Positions 7,144 to 14,037 of a DNA stretch of 19,281 nucleotides are shown in pieces. The position numbers and the translations under genes were made by a program. This DNA is from Ilumatobacteraceae bacterium (GTDB lineage Bacteria > Actinomycetota > Acidimicrobiia > Acidimicrobiales > Ilumatobacteraceae), in the NCBI GenBank assembly GCA_019090765.1, contig JAHRVJ010000237.1, positions 1-19,281 of the forward strand, read 5' to 3'. The notes below the pieces were generated by a model. It had not been told where the DNA came from. It made no database searches and worked only from the letters and a program-made list of their open reading frames with translations. Within the stretch, counting starts at the first letter, position 1, and the number at the start of each line of letters is the position of its first letter.

Positions 7144-7222
7144 CTTCTCGATAGGTCCTCGGACGAATCCTCACTTGGCGCCAGCGCGCCCCAGCAGATT
7201 GACGCGCGTATGGAGGGTGATG

Positions 7223-7858
7223 ATGAGGAAACTGATCGCAAAGGTTCAGTCGACAGCGGCGATGGCGGAATCCGAAGGCTCTGCTGGCGAGACGAGTCGC
7301 AGCCGAACGTTTCGCATTCCTGGAGTGGCGCGATGGGTGACCGCACTGCTGATTCTGGGCGGTCTTGGATTCGGTGAAGGCGGCGTCGTAGCTGCGTCGC
7401 CATGTTGGGACGCCCCAGTTGACGGTGCGGTGTCAGACCCGTTTCGTGCGCCGGACTGCAGGTGGTGTCCTGGCAACAGGGGAATCGAGTTCTCGCTTGA
7501 TCGCCGGGCAACAGTCCGCTCGGCAGCGACAGGCCGAGTCACGTTCAGCGGCACGGTGGTCGACACCCGTTATGTGGTTGTGCAGATGGCTACTGGCTGG
7601 AAGATCACCTATGGACGGCTCGATAGCACCCGTCTCAAAACGGGCGATGTCGTTGTTGCCGGAGTTCCTGTAGGTGTGGTGACGGGGGAGTTCTTTTTCG
7701 GCCTTCGTATTGACGGCGAATACGTTGACCCCTCGCCGTACCTGGGCCGCCGCATCGGTCGCCCGCGTCTGATTCCGTCGACCGGAGGCGTTGCCAGGCC
7801 AGCCCCGCCGAGTCGATTGCGCTGCGGGGCAGTCGACTTCGCCACGTCACCCCGATAG
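7223..7858 (+). CDS. Exported LytM/M23-like domain protein lacking zinc ligands
   Basis: About 211 residues. A hydrophobic segment at 38-57 ending VVAAS looks like a signal peptide or anchor, so the rest is outside the membrane. Residues 61-175 follow the M23/LytM fold: PVDGAVSDPF, RGIEFSLDRRATVRSAATG, VTFSGTVVDTRYVVVQ, ITYGRLD, GDVVVAG and FFFGLRIDGEYVDPSPYLG. The zinc and catalytic positions are replaced: HxxxD reads N85RGIE89 and HxHFG reads E156FFFG, so it is most likely not an active endopeptidase. By analogy with EnvC or NlpD it may bind peptidoglycan or activate an amidase; this is inference. Gene order whiG-M23-rpsB is conserved in actinobacteria. GGAGG at 7212-7216 favours ATG 7223 (spacing 6) over ATG 7220. 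Extra cysteines (61, 79, 82) may form disulfides. Confidence 0.85.
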   Translation: MRKLIAKVQSTAAMAESEGSAGETSRSRTFRIPGVARWVTALLILGGLGFGEGGVVAASPCWDAPVDGAVSDPFRAPDCRWCPGNRGIEFSLDRRATVRSAATGRVTFSGTVVDTRYVVVQMATGWKITYGRLDSTRLKTGDVVVAGVPVGVVTGEFFFGLRIDGEYVDPSPYLGRRIGRPRLIPSTGGVARPAPPSRLRCGAVDFATSPR

Positions 7859-7928
7859 CGTGGAGGCGTCGATCCACCTGGGTTGGCCGCTGTTCGCAGC
7901 GAAATCTCATAGTTCCATTGGTCAAATG

Positions 7929-7949
7929 CGGTCGCTACGGCGCCGACCG
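7929..7949 (+). promoter_or_regulatory. Hairpin in rpsB 5' region
   Basis: CGGTCG, a 9-base loop, CGACCG, about 30 bases before the rpsB start and ahead of its ribosome site AGAGGAG (7966-7972). S2 represses its own mRNA through a leader in E. coli; whether this hairpin plays such a role is only a guess. The 120-base gap must also hold the rpsB promoter unless it is read from upstream; I see no convincing -35/-10 pair. Confidence 0.25.
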
Positions 7950-7978
7950 GTGGGATCGAACCGCAAGAGGAGCACATC

Positions 7979-8995
7979 ATGGCTGTTATCACCATGCGCC
8001 AAATGATTGAAGCTGGCGCACACTTTGGTCACCAGACACGGCGCTGGAACCCGAAGATGAAGCGATTCATCTTCGGAGAGCGCAACGGCATCTACATCAT
8101 CGACCTTGAGCAAACGCTCGGCCGTGTAGAGGCTGGCTACGGTTTCGTCCGCGATTTGGTTGCTGGCGGCGGCGTCATTCTGTTTGTCGGTACGAAGAAG
8201 CAGGCGCAGGATCCGATTAAGAGCTACGCCGATAAGTGCGGGATGCCATATGTCAACGAGCGTTGGCTTGGTGGAATGCTCACCAACTTCGAAACGATCT
8301 CCAAACGGGTCGGCAAGATGCTCGAGTACGAGCGGATGCAGGCATCGGGCGAGTTCGACGCGATGATCAAGAAAGAGGCGTTGCTGCTCGATCGTGAGCT
8401 GACCAAGCTTCGTCGTAACCTCGGCGGTCTGCGCAGCATGAAGAAGGCTCCAGATGCGATCTTCGTGCTCGACACGAACAAGGAGCACATCGCCGTCACC
8501 GAAGCCAACAAGCTGGGCATCCCAGTGGTGGCAGTGGTTGATACCAACGTCAACCCCGAAGTTGTCCAGTACCCGATCCCGGGCAACGACGATGCGATCC
8601 GCTCCAACAGTCTGTTCGCACGCGTCATCGCCGATGCTGTTGAAGAGGGCCGATTTATCGCCCAGAAGCGCAATCCGGCCCCGACCGCGCCCGTCGAACG
8701 CACACCCGAGCAAGAAGCCGAGTTCGCCACCGCCCAGGCTGCTGCCCGTGACGCTGCCGCTCAGGCACAGGCCGATCGTGATGTTCGTCTAGCAGCTTCC
8801 AAGGAGCCAGCGCCGGCTGCGGCGCCGGCTGCCGCCGCGCCCGCTGCTGCCCCCGCGCCTGCTGCCCCCGCGCCTGCTGCGACTGAGCCTGCAGCGACTG
8901 AGCCTGCTGCGACTGAGCCAGCCGCCGCTGCCCCCGCGCCTGCTGCTGCCGAGCCTGCAGAGGGCGACGCATCAGCTGACAAGACAGAAGGCTGA
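7979..8995 (+). CDS. rpsB: 30S ribosomal protein S2 with long Ala/Pro tail
   Basis: A 338-residue S2, a small-subunit protein that helps hold S1 and the Shine-Dalgarno helix region. Residues 1-228 are the standard fold: MRQMIEAGAHFGHQTRRWNP, FIFGERNGIYIIDL, FVGTKKQA, YVNERWLGGMLTNF, PDAIFVLDTNKEHIAVTEA, IPVVAVVDTNVNP and IPGNDDAIRSN. From about 230 on comes a 108-residue extension: first charged and alanine-rich (QAAARDAAAQAQADRD), then an almost pure Ala/Pro stretch with AATEP and AAPAP repeats, ending ADKTEG. E. coli S2 is 241 residues, so the tail is an addition, probably disordered. The start has a good AGAGGAG at spacing 6. tsf follows after 5 bases, the near-universal rpsB-tsf pair. Confidence 0.97.
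   Translation: MAVITMRQMIEAGAHFGHQTRRWNPKMKRFIFGERNGIYIIDLEQTLGRVEAGYGFVRDLVAGGGVILFVGTKKQAQDPIKSYADKCGMPYVNERWLGGMLTNFETISKRVGKMLEYERMQASGEFDAMIKKEALLLDRELTKLRRNLGGLRSMKKAPDAIFVLDTNKEHIAVTEANKLGIPVVAVVDTNVNPEVVQYPIPGNDDAIRSNSLFARVIADAVEEGRFIAQKRNPAPTAPVERTPEQEAEFATAQAAARDAAAQAQADRDVRLAASKEPAPAAAPAAAAPAAAPAPAAPAPAATEPAATEPAATEPAAAAPAPAAAEPAEGDASADKTEG
8846..8941 (+). repeat. In-frame 15-base tandem repeats in the rpsB tail
   Basis: GCTGCCCCCGCGCCT (Ala-Ala-Pro-Ala-Pro) occurs at 8846-8860, 8861-8875 and again at 8927-8941. Between them three near-identical units GCTGCGACTGAGCCT (Ala-Ala-Thr-Glu-Pro) lie at 8876-8890, 8891-8905 and 8906-8920. All keep the reading frame, so copy number could change by slippage without breaking S2. 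Confidence 0.85.
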
Positions 8996-9000
8996 GCGAG

Positions 9001-9789
9001 ATGGCATTTACCGCAAAAGATGTCAAGGCGCTGCGCGACGCCACCGGTGCCGGAATGATGGACTGCAAGAAGGCGCTTGAGGAGAAAGACGGCGATATCG
9101 AAGCCGCAAAAGTATGGCTACGCGAGAAAGGTCTCGCAGCTAGCGCGAATCGCGAAGATCGTGATGCGAAGCAGGGCGTTGTCAGTCTCGTAATTGAGGG
9201 CAACACTGGCGCGATCGTCGAACTCAAGAGCGAGACCGACTTCGTTGCAGGGTCCGATCAGTTCAAAGCGGAGGCCGATGCTTTGGCCCGACTCGTCGCC
9301 GAGAAGGGTGTCGATGCGATCAGCGAACGCAACGCTGAACTTGAGGAGCTAAAAGTCACGCTAAAGGAGAATATTGGCATCGGAGATGTCAAGCGGATCG
9401 AAGCTACCGAAGGCAACCTTCTGGGCAGCTACCAGCATCTGCAGGGTGGCCGCGGCGTGAACGGCGTGCTCGTCGAAGTAGCCAACGGCTCAGCTGAACT
9501 AGGCCACGACGTGGCGGTGCACATCGCCTTTGCCCGCCCCCAGTACCTCCAGCGTGAAGACGTGCCTGATGATGTTGTTGCCGCCGAACGCGAAACGCTT
9601 GAGACGATTACTCGTAACGAGGGCAAGCCTGAAGCAGCGATGGAGAAGATCGTTGCGGGTCGCCTGAACGGCTTCTATAAGGATGTTGCGCTGCTCGATC
9701 AGCCGTATGCGAAAGACGACAAGTTGTCGGTAACGAAGTTCATCGGTGACGCGACCATCGTCGGCTTCGCCCAAGTCGAAATTGGCTAG
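9001..9789 (+). CDS. tsf: Elongation factor Ts
   Basis: A 262-residue EF-Ts, the nucleotide exchange factor that frees EF-Tu from GDP in the cytoplasm. The N-terminal UBA-like module (VKALRDATGAGMMDCKKALE) is followed by the core with the EF-Tu-contacting signature Thr79-Asp80-Phe81-Val82 (KSETDFVAGS), and two subdomains (GNTGAIVEL; VLVEVANG...LGHDVAVHIAFARPQYL). The coiled-coil region and C-terminal module are present (ERETLETITRNEGKPEAAMEKIVAGRLN, split here only by my reading, and VTKFIGDATIVGF), so it is complete and of a length between the short and long forms. It starts 5 bases after the rpsB stop with AGAAGG ahead, so it shares the rpsB transcript. A strong hairpin follows at 9819. Confidence 0.97.
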   Translation: MAFTAKDVKALRDATGAGMMDCKKALEEKDGDIEAAKVWLREKGLAASANREDRDAKQGVVSLVIEGNTGAIVELKSETDFVAGSDQFKAEADALARLVAEKGVDAISERNAELEELKVTLKENIGIGDVKRIEATEGNLLGSYQHLQGGRGVNGVLVEVANGSAELGHDVAVHIAFARPQYLQREDVPDDVVAAERETLETITRNEGKPEAAMEKIVAGRLNGFYKDVALLDQPYAKDDKLSVTKFIGDATIVGFAQVEIG

Positions 9790-9818
9790 CGCTTTCCTGC
9801 CTAGCTAGACGCTTTTGA

Positions 9819-9857
9819 ACACCGCCGCCGACCGTGCAGTACGGTCGGCGGCGGTGT
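9819..9857 (+). terminator. Perfect 17-bp hairpin between tsf and pyrH
   Basis: ACACCGCCGCCGACCGT, loop GCAGT, ACGGTCGGCGGCGGTGT: 17 uninterrupted pairs. It begins 30 bases after the tsf stop. No U-tract follows (CGCGTCTCGG). Position and strength suggest the end, or a strong attenuation point, of the rpsB-tsf transcript, leaving pyrH to be read from its own promoter or by partial read-through. Confidence 0.8.
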
Positions 9858-9914
9858 CGCGTCTCGGCCTGGTTCAGGCGACGCGGGTTAATCAATCGAA
9901 GTTCGGAGACAGTC

Positions 9915-10673
9915 ATGAGTGAGAGCACAAAGCGATCGGCCCAAGGGCGCGGTTCGGGGTGGAAGCGGATCGTGTTCAAGCCTTCCGGTGAAGCGCTCGC
10001 TGGTGAATCGGGCATGGGTCTTGATGGAGCGACCCTTGCAGCCACGGCTGCTGAGATCATCGACCTCCGCCAGAACCTTGGGGTTGATGTTGCGGTCGTC
10101 GTTGGCGGCGGGAATTTCTGGCGCGGTCGAACCGGCGCTCTAACCGGGATGGATGCGACACAGTCAGACCACATCGGAATGCTTGGAACGGTCATGAACG
10201 CCCTGGCGCTCCAAGATGCCCTCGAGCGTCTTGGCCAAGACACCCGAGTCCAGTCGGCGATAGAGATGCCGCGGATTGCTGAGGCCTACATTCTTCGCCG
10301 GGCGGTGAGGCATCTCGAAAAAGGGCGCGTGGTGATCTTCGCTGCGGGTACCGGAAATCCGTTCTTCACTACCGATACCGCCGCGGCGCTGCGGGCAGCA
10401 GAGATCGAGGCAGAGGTGTTAATCAAGGGCACCCATTCGGGTGTCGACGGCGTGTACTCGGCCGATCCGCGGACCGACGGGAGTGCGACAAAATATGACG
10501 AGGTTGGTTATCTCGAAGTGATGACGAAGAACCTCAAGGTGATGGATTCGACCGCAATTGCATTCTGTCGTGACAATGACATCCCGATTGTTGTGTTTGA
10601 TATGTCGAAGCCGGGCTCGCTTCGCAGCATTGTGCAGGGCGGATCGGAAGGAACTCTGATCCACGAGTTGTAG
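9915..10673 (+). CDS. pyrH: Uridylate kinase (UMP kinase)
   Basis: A 252-residue bacterial UMP kinase of the amino-acid-kinase fold, making UDP from UMP and ATP in pyrimidine synthesis; the family is usually hexameric and controlled by GTP and UTP. Motifs: FKPSGEAL (21-28; the usual form is KLSGEAL, here Pro23), VVVGGGNFWRG (61-71), GMDATQSDHIGMLGTVMNAL (78-97), AAGTGNPFFTTDTAAALRA (143-161) and KGTHSGVDGVYSADPR (171-186). The first 16 residues (SESTKRSAQGRGSG) are an uncommon basic extension. The start is ATG 9915, with GGAG at spacing 6; an upstream in-frame GTG at 9834 lies inside the hairpin and is unlikely. About 57 bases between the hairpin and the start could hold a promoter (TTAATCAAT around 9890), not clear enough to call. 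Confidence 0.96.
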   Translation: MSESTKRSAQGRGSGWKRIVFKPSGEALAGESGMGLDGATLAATAAEIIDLRQNLGVDVAVVVGGGNFWRGRTGALTGMDATQSDHIGMLGTVMNALALQDALERLGQDTRVQSAIEMPRIAEAYILRRAVRHLEKGRVVIFAAGTGNPFFTTDTAAALRAAEIEAEVLIKGTHSGVDGVYSADPRTDGSATKYDEVGYLEVMTKNLKVMDSTAIAFCRDNDIPIVVFDMSKPGSLRSIVQGGSEGTLIHEL

Positions 10674-10737
10674 GCGTTTGGGAGAGCTTGGCAGGCGAGA
10701 CCTTGGCGATTGGTTCCCTGGTCTGGGTCGGTCTGGT

Positions 10738-10743
10738 TACGCT
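10738..10743 (+). promoter_or_regulatory. -10 hexamer for leaderless frr
   Basis: TACGCT fits TANNNT and lies six bases before GTG 10750. No Shine-Dalgarno is present there. The start it marks gives exactly the usual 185-residue length for ribosome recycling factor, an independent support for the leaderless reading. Confidence 0.5.
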
Positions 10744-10749
10744 GGCCCC

Positions 10750-11307
10750 GTGATCGATGAAACGCTTCTCGAAGCAATGGACAAGATGGACAAGGCTGTC
10801 GAGCACACGCAGTCGCAGTTTGCCACCGTGCGTACTGGACGAGCCACACCGTCACTGGTTGAACGAATCAGTGTCGAGTACTACGGCGCGCCGGTGCCTT
10901 TGCAGCAGATTGCATCGATATCGGTGCCCGAAGCCCGTCAGCTTTTGATCAAGCCTCACGATCGGGGCACGTTGGAGGCAGTTGAGAAGGCAATCCGCGA
11001 TAGCGATCTAGGCGTATCCCCGAATAACGATGGAGTCGTGATTCGCTTGTCGCTTCCTCAGCTCACCGAGGAGCGTCGGCGTGAGTACGTCAAGGTCGTC
11101 AAGGCAATGGCTGAGGACGGCCGCATCGCTGTGCGTAGCGCACGTCGCGATGCCCGTAAGACCATGGAAACAGCTGAGAAGGGCGGCGACATTTCCGCCG
11201 ATGAACTTGAGCGTGCCGAGAAAGAGATGGAGAAGGTGACTCACGACCATGTTGAGCACATCGACGCGGCTCTGGGACGCAAAGAGCGGGAGTTGCTCGA
11301 AGTATGA
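10750..11307 (+). CDS. frr: Ribosome recycling factor
   Basis: A 185-residue RRF, the same length as E. coli RRF. It splits post-termination ribosomes together with EF-G in the cytoplasm. Domain I helices: ETLLEAMDKMDKAVEHTQSQ and TVRTGRATPSLVERI (the invariant arginine region), with the long C-terminal helices MAEDGRIAVRSARRDA and ERAEKEMEKVTHDHVEHIDA. Domain II: VEYYGAPVPLQQIASISVPE, ARQLLIKPHD and AIRDSDLGVSPNNDGVVIRL, followed by PQLTEERRREYVK. A GTG start at 10750 fits both the family length and the leaderless -10; the frame is open further upstream to 10678 but that would add 24 unsupported residues. It follows pyrH after 76 bases and precedes cdsA by 48. Confidence 0.96.
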   Translation: MIDETLLEAMDKMDKAVEHTQSQFATVRTGRATPSLVERISVEYYGAPVPLQQIASISVPEARQLLIKPHDRGTLEAVEKAIRDSDLGVSPNNDGVVIRLSLPQLTEERRREYVKVVKAMAEDGRIAVRSARRDARKTMETAEKGGDISADELERAEKEMEKVTHDHVEHIDAALGRKERELLEV

Positions 11308-11355
11308 GTGGCTCAGGAACTGCTCGGCATACGAACGTAGGGGAAAGGTAACAAG

Positions 11356-12831
11356 ATGAGCGACGACACTCAGCGGCCCGACGAGGGTGACGAGAGCGCA
11401 GCGCGGCGGCGACCGGGGCGCTTGGAGAGCGAGATGGACGCCTTCGGCGATGGCGAATTCGGTGGCCCCCTGTTCGGCGCTACATCGGAGCAACCGGTGA
11501 CCCGTTCGAGCGATCGTTCCAGCGATTCAGCCCGTCAATCATCTGGTGAATCGGAGGTTCTGAGCTTCGGGGGTGACGACACCGGATCAATGCCCCATTG
11601 GACTGAGGCGCCTACGGGTGAAGCACCGGCCATTCCCCCGGCCGCCGAGTCTGAAGACTCAGCTGACGATGTCGATGTCTGGTCTTCGTTTAGCTCTGAT
11701 GTGCCCGATGGCGGCGCCGCCGACAGCGAGCCTGCCGCTGGCGAGGCGCCACAAGATCCCACGGGTGAGTTGACATGGCACGACGCCGATCCGACCGAAG
11801 ATGATGTCGAGGTACCTGCTGAAGCCGCGGCGACGACTACCCAAGACGTTGTTGCTGCGCCTCGCGAACCTGCCCGGATCACGATTGGCACTGACCCATC
11901 GGGCATGCCGCGTCGTCCCGACCCCAAACGTCGTGGCGGGGCGCCACAACGCCCTCCTAGTGCTGCTGGCGCGGTACCCGCGGCCGACGGTCGGAACCTT
12001 CCAGTTGCCGTCGCGACGGGTCTGGTTCTCGCGGCGGCGTTTCTTGCGTTGTCAATGTGGCGTCCTGCGGGCGCCGTTGCATTCGTAACCGTCGCGCTCG
12101 GTCTCGCTGCGGTTGAGTACTTCTCTAAGGTCACCGAGAAGGGCTATCGGCCCACAGTGGCCGTGGGAGTCGCCGCATGTGTCGCCGCTCCACTTGCGGC
12201 CTACTGGGTTGGTGAAACGGCGCTGCCGCTGGTGTTGGCGTTCGCTTTCTTTGCTGGTGCAGCGGGTTTTGTTGGCGCCGACAGCATCGAGGTTGGTCCG
12301 ATGCCCAACATGGCGATCACCATGCTGGGCATTGTCTGGGTCGGCTTGCTCGGATCTTTCGCGGCGCTCATCCTTCGTTGGTCCACGTTCGGGTCGGGAA
12401 CACCTTGGGGGACCGACACTTTGGTATTGCTCGCGATTGGCGTGGTGGCAAACGATGTCGGTGCCTACTTCGTCGGTACTGCATTCGGCCGTACACCGCT
12501 GCGTGGCTGGATCAGCCCGAACAAGTCGGTTGAAGGTTTCCTTGGTGGCACCATTCTGACGTTGATGGTGATGCTGATCATCGGCATGCAAGACCTCAGC
12601 GACACATGGTCGAGCACCAGCCATCTACTAATGCTGGGCATCGTCATTTCGGCCGCCGCGCCGCTCGGTGACCTTACTGAGAGCATGTTCAAGCGAAATC
12701 TTGATGTGAAAGACTTCGGCACGATCGTTCGCGGTCACGGCGGTGTCCTGGATCGCTTCGATGGCTTCCTGTTCGCGTTGCCTGCTGTCTACTACTTGAT
12801 GCTTGTTGTTGAACCGTGGACCGCGCTGTGA
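11356..12831 (+). CDS. cdsA: Phosphatidate cytidylyltransferase with long acidic N-terminal tail
   Basis: A 491-residue integral membrane CDP-diacylglycerol synthase (CTP + phosphatidate to CDP-diacylglycerol), the entry to phospholipid synthesis. Residues about 213-491 are the enzyme, with about eight hydrophobic helices (LPVAVATGLVLAAAFLAL, AITMLGIVWVGLLGSFAAL), NDVGAYFVGTAFGRTPL, ISPNKSVEGFLGG and the C-terminal signature MFKRNLDVKDFG...GHGGVLDRFD. The signature normally reads PGHGG; here the Pro is Arg (VRGHGG). Residues 1-212 are an acidic, low-complexity, probably disordered cytoplasmic extension with tryptophan-centred islands (SMPHWTEAPTGEAP, DVDVWSSF, ELTWHDADPTED) ending in a basic patch (MPRRPDPKRRGG). 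The start ATG 11356 has AGGGGAAAGG just ahead. It lies between frr and dxr, as in other actinobacteria; the rlmN often found next is absent. Confidence 0.94.
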   Translation: MSDDTQRPDEGDESAARRRPGRLESEMDAFGDGEFGGPLFGATSEQPVTRSSDRSSDSARQSSGESEVLSFGGDDTGSMPHWTEAPTGEAPAIPPAAESEDSADDVDVWSSFSSDVPDGGAADSEPAAGEAPQDPTGELTWHDADPTEDDVEVPAEAAATTTQDVVAAPREPARITIGTDPSGMPRRPDPKRRGGAPQRPPSAAGAVPAADGRNLPVAVATGLVLAAAFLALSMWRPAGAVAFVTVALGLAAVEYFSKVTEKGYRPTVAVGVAACVAAPLAAYWVGETALPLVLAFAFFAGAAGFVGADSIEVGPMPNMAITMLGIVWVGLLGSFAALILRWSTFGSGTPWGTDTLVLLAIGVVANDVGAYFVGTAFGRTPLRGWISPNKSVEGFLGGTILTLMVMLIIGMQDLSDTWSSTSHLLMLGIVISAAAPLGDLTESMFKRNLDVKDFGTIVRGHGGVLDRFDGFLFALPAVYYLMLVVEPWTAL

Positions 12832-12869
12832 CCTTCGATCACCGCGGGTGCATCGGCACCTGAGGGACC

Positions 12870-14024
12870 ATGGAGCCCACACGGGTTGCCATTGCTGGCT
12901 CCACCGGCTCAATCGGCACCCAGACTCTCGATGTCGTGCGCGCCGAAAACGAGCGTCGGCCTGGTGCTTACGAAATTGTTGCGCTGGGGGCCGGAAGATC
13001 GACCCAACTGCTCCTTGAGCAGGCGCTTGAATTCAAACCAGCAGTAGTCGTGGTCGCCGACGACCACGCCCGCCGCGAGGTGATCGAAGCCCTACCGCTG
13101 ACGACGGTTAGTGCCGACTCCGCTGACCTGGTGGGTCCAGCCGACATCGTGGTGAATGGTGTCGTGGGCTTTGCCGGGCTCGCGGTGACCATTGAGACAC
13201 TGAGGAGCGGGAAGCGGCTTGCGCTAGCGAACAAGGAAAGCCTCATCGCCGCCGGCCCCGTGGTGCAACCGTTGCGCTCCACTCCGGGCGCGGAGTTGGT
13301 TCCGGTCGACAGCGAGCATTGTGCGCTCCACCAGTGCCTGCGGTCTTCTTTCGACAATGGTCGAGAGGTTTCACGGCTGCTGCTGACGGCGAGCGGAGGC
13401 CCGTTCCGAGGTCGAACTGCGGCTGAGCTGGCATTGGTTACAGTCGCGTCCGCGCTCGAGCACCCAACTTGGAAGATGGGTCCGAAGATCACGGTCGACT
13501 CGAGCACCCTGATGAACAAGGGCCTCGAGGTGATCGAGGCACACGAACTGTATGGCACGCCGTACGACCAGATCGACGTCGTTGTCCACCCGCAGTCGGT
13601 GATTCACTCGATGGTCGAGTTCAACGACGGATCGACCATCGCGCAGTTGAGCATGCCCGACATGCGTCTGCCAATTGGGTATGCACTCGGGTACCCGGAC
13701 CGAATCGATAGCCCCTTTGGTCAGATCGATTGGTCCACTTTGTCCCGGCTCGACTTCGAACCCCCCGACCGGAGGACCTTCCGGTGTCTTGACTTGGCGT
13801 ATGCGGCCGGTCGCTTGGGCGGTACTGGCCCGGCGTGGTTGAGCGCTGCCAACGAGGTTGCTGTTGACGGATTCTTAACAGGAAAATTGGCTTGGAATGC
13901 CATCCCTGACGTGTGTGTTGATGTGATGGCAGTGCATGATGGTGCAACCCCCCATACAGTCGAAGATGTGATTCAGGCCGATGCAGAGGCTCGGCGGATC
14001 GCTTCTGAGATCCTTTCGAAGTAG
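12870..14024 (+). CDS. dxr: 1-deoxy-D-xylulose 5-phosphate reductoisomerase
   Basis: A 384-residue DXR, second enzyme of the MEP isoprenoid pathway: NADPH-dependent conversion of DXP to MEP, the step blocked by fosmidomycin. NADPH site GSTGSIGTQTLDVV (residues 10-23); GKRLALANKESLIAAG; metal ligands Asp147 and Glu149 in VPVDSEHCALHQ (E. coli numbering 150 and 152); LLLTASGGPFRG; HPTWKMGPKITVDSSTLMNK with the substrate-binding loop; then GLEVIEAHELYG, the third metal ligand region. The C-terminal helical domain (WLSAANEVAVDGFL) is complete. The start ATG 12870 has GAGGGA ahead. A small hairpin (GGTGC-ATCG-GCACC, 12847-12860) sits in the 38-base gap after cdsA. rseP follows after 13 bases. Confidence 0.97.
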   Translation: MEPTRVAIAGSTGSIGTQTLDVVRAENERRPGAYEIVALGAGRSTQLLLEQALEFKPAVVVVADDHARREVIEALPLTTVSADSADLVGPADIVVNGVVGFAGLAVTIETLRSGKRLALANKESLIAAGPVVQPLRSTPGAELVPVDSEHCALHQCLRSSFDNGREVSRLLLTASGGPFRGRTAAELALVTVASALEHPTWKMGPKITVDSSTLMNKGLEVIEAHELYGTPYDQIDVVVHPQSVIHSMVEFNDGSTIAQLSMPDMRLPIGYALGYPDRIDSPFGQIDWSTLSRLDFEPPDRRTFRCLDLAYAAGRLGGTGPAWLSAANEVAVDGFLTGKLAWNAIPDVCVDVMAVHDGATPHTVEDVIQADAEARRIASEILSK

Positions 14025-14037
14025 TGGTGTCTACACA

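Noticed and set aside
7922..8713. 263-codon open frame on the minus strand opposite rpsB
   Set aside because: It is antisense to the unmistakable S2 core; its open state follows from rpsB codon use, and the product has no motifs.
8846..8941. CRISPR-like short repeats
   Set aside because: Units are contiguous, only 15 bases, without spacers, and code in frame for the S2 tail.
8655..9227. 190-codon minus-strand frame with Gln/Ala repeats opposite rpsB and tsf
   Set aside because: Its repeats are just the complement of the S2 Ala/Pro tail repeats.
9834..9914. GTG start giving PyrH 27 more residues
   Set aside because: The GTG lies inside the 17-bp hairpin and has no ribosome site, while ATG 9915 has GGAG at good spacing.
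10703..10720. -35 element (TTGGCG or TTGGTT) for the frr promoter
   Set aside because: Spacing to the -10 at 10738 is 22 or 29 bases, too long for a standard promoter.
11535..12134. 199-codon minus-strand frame opposite the CdsA tail
   Set aside because: I considered whether the tail region might really code on the other strand. The plus frame has an in-frame start with a ribosome site and runs directly into the enzyme, so the minus frame is a shadow.
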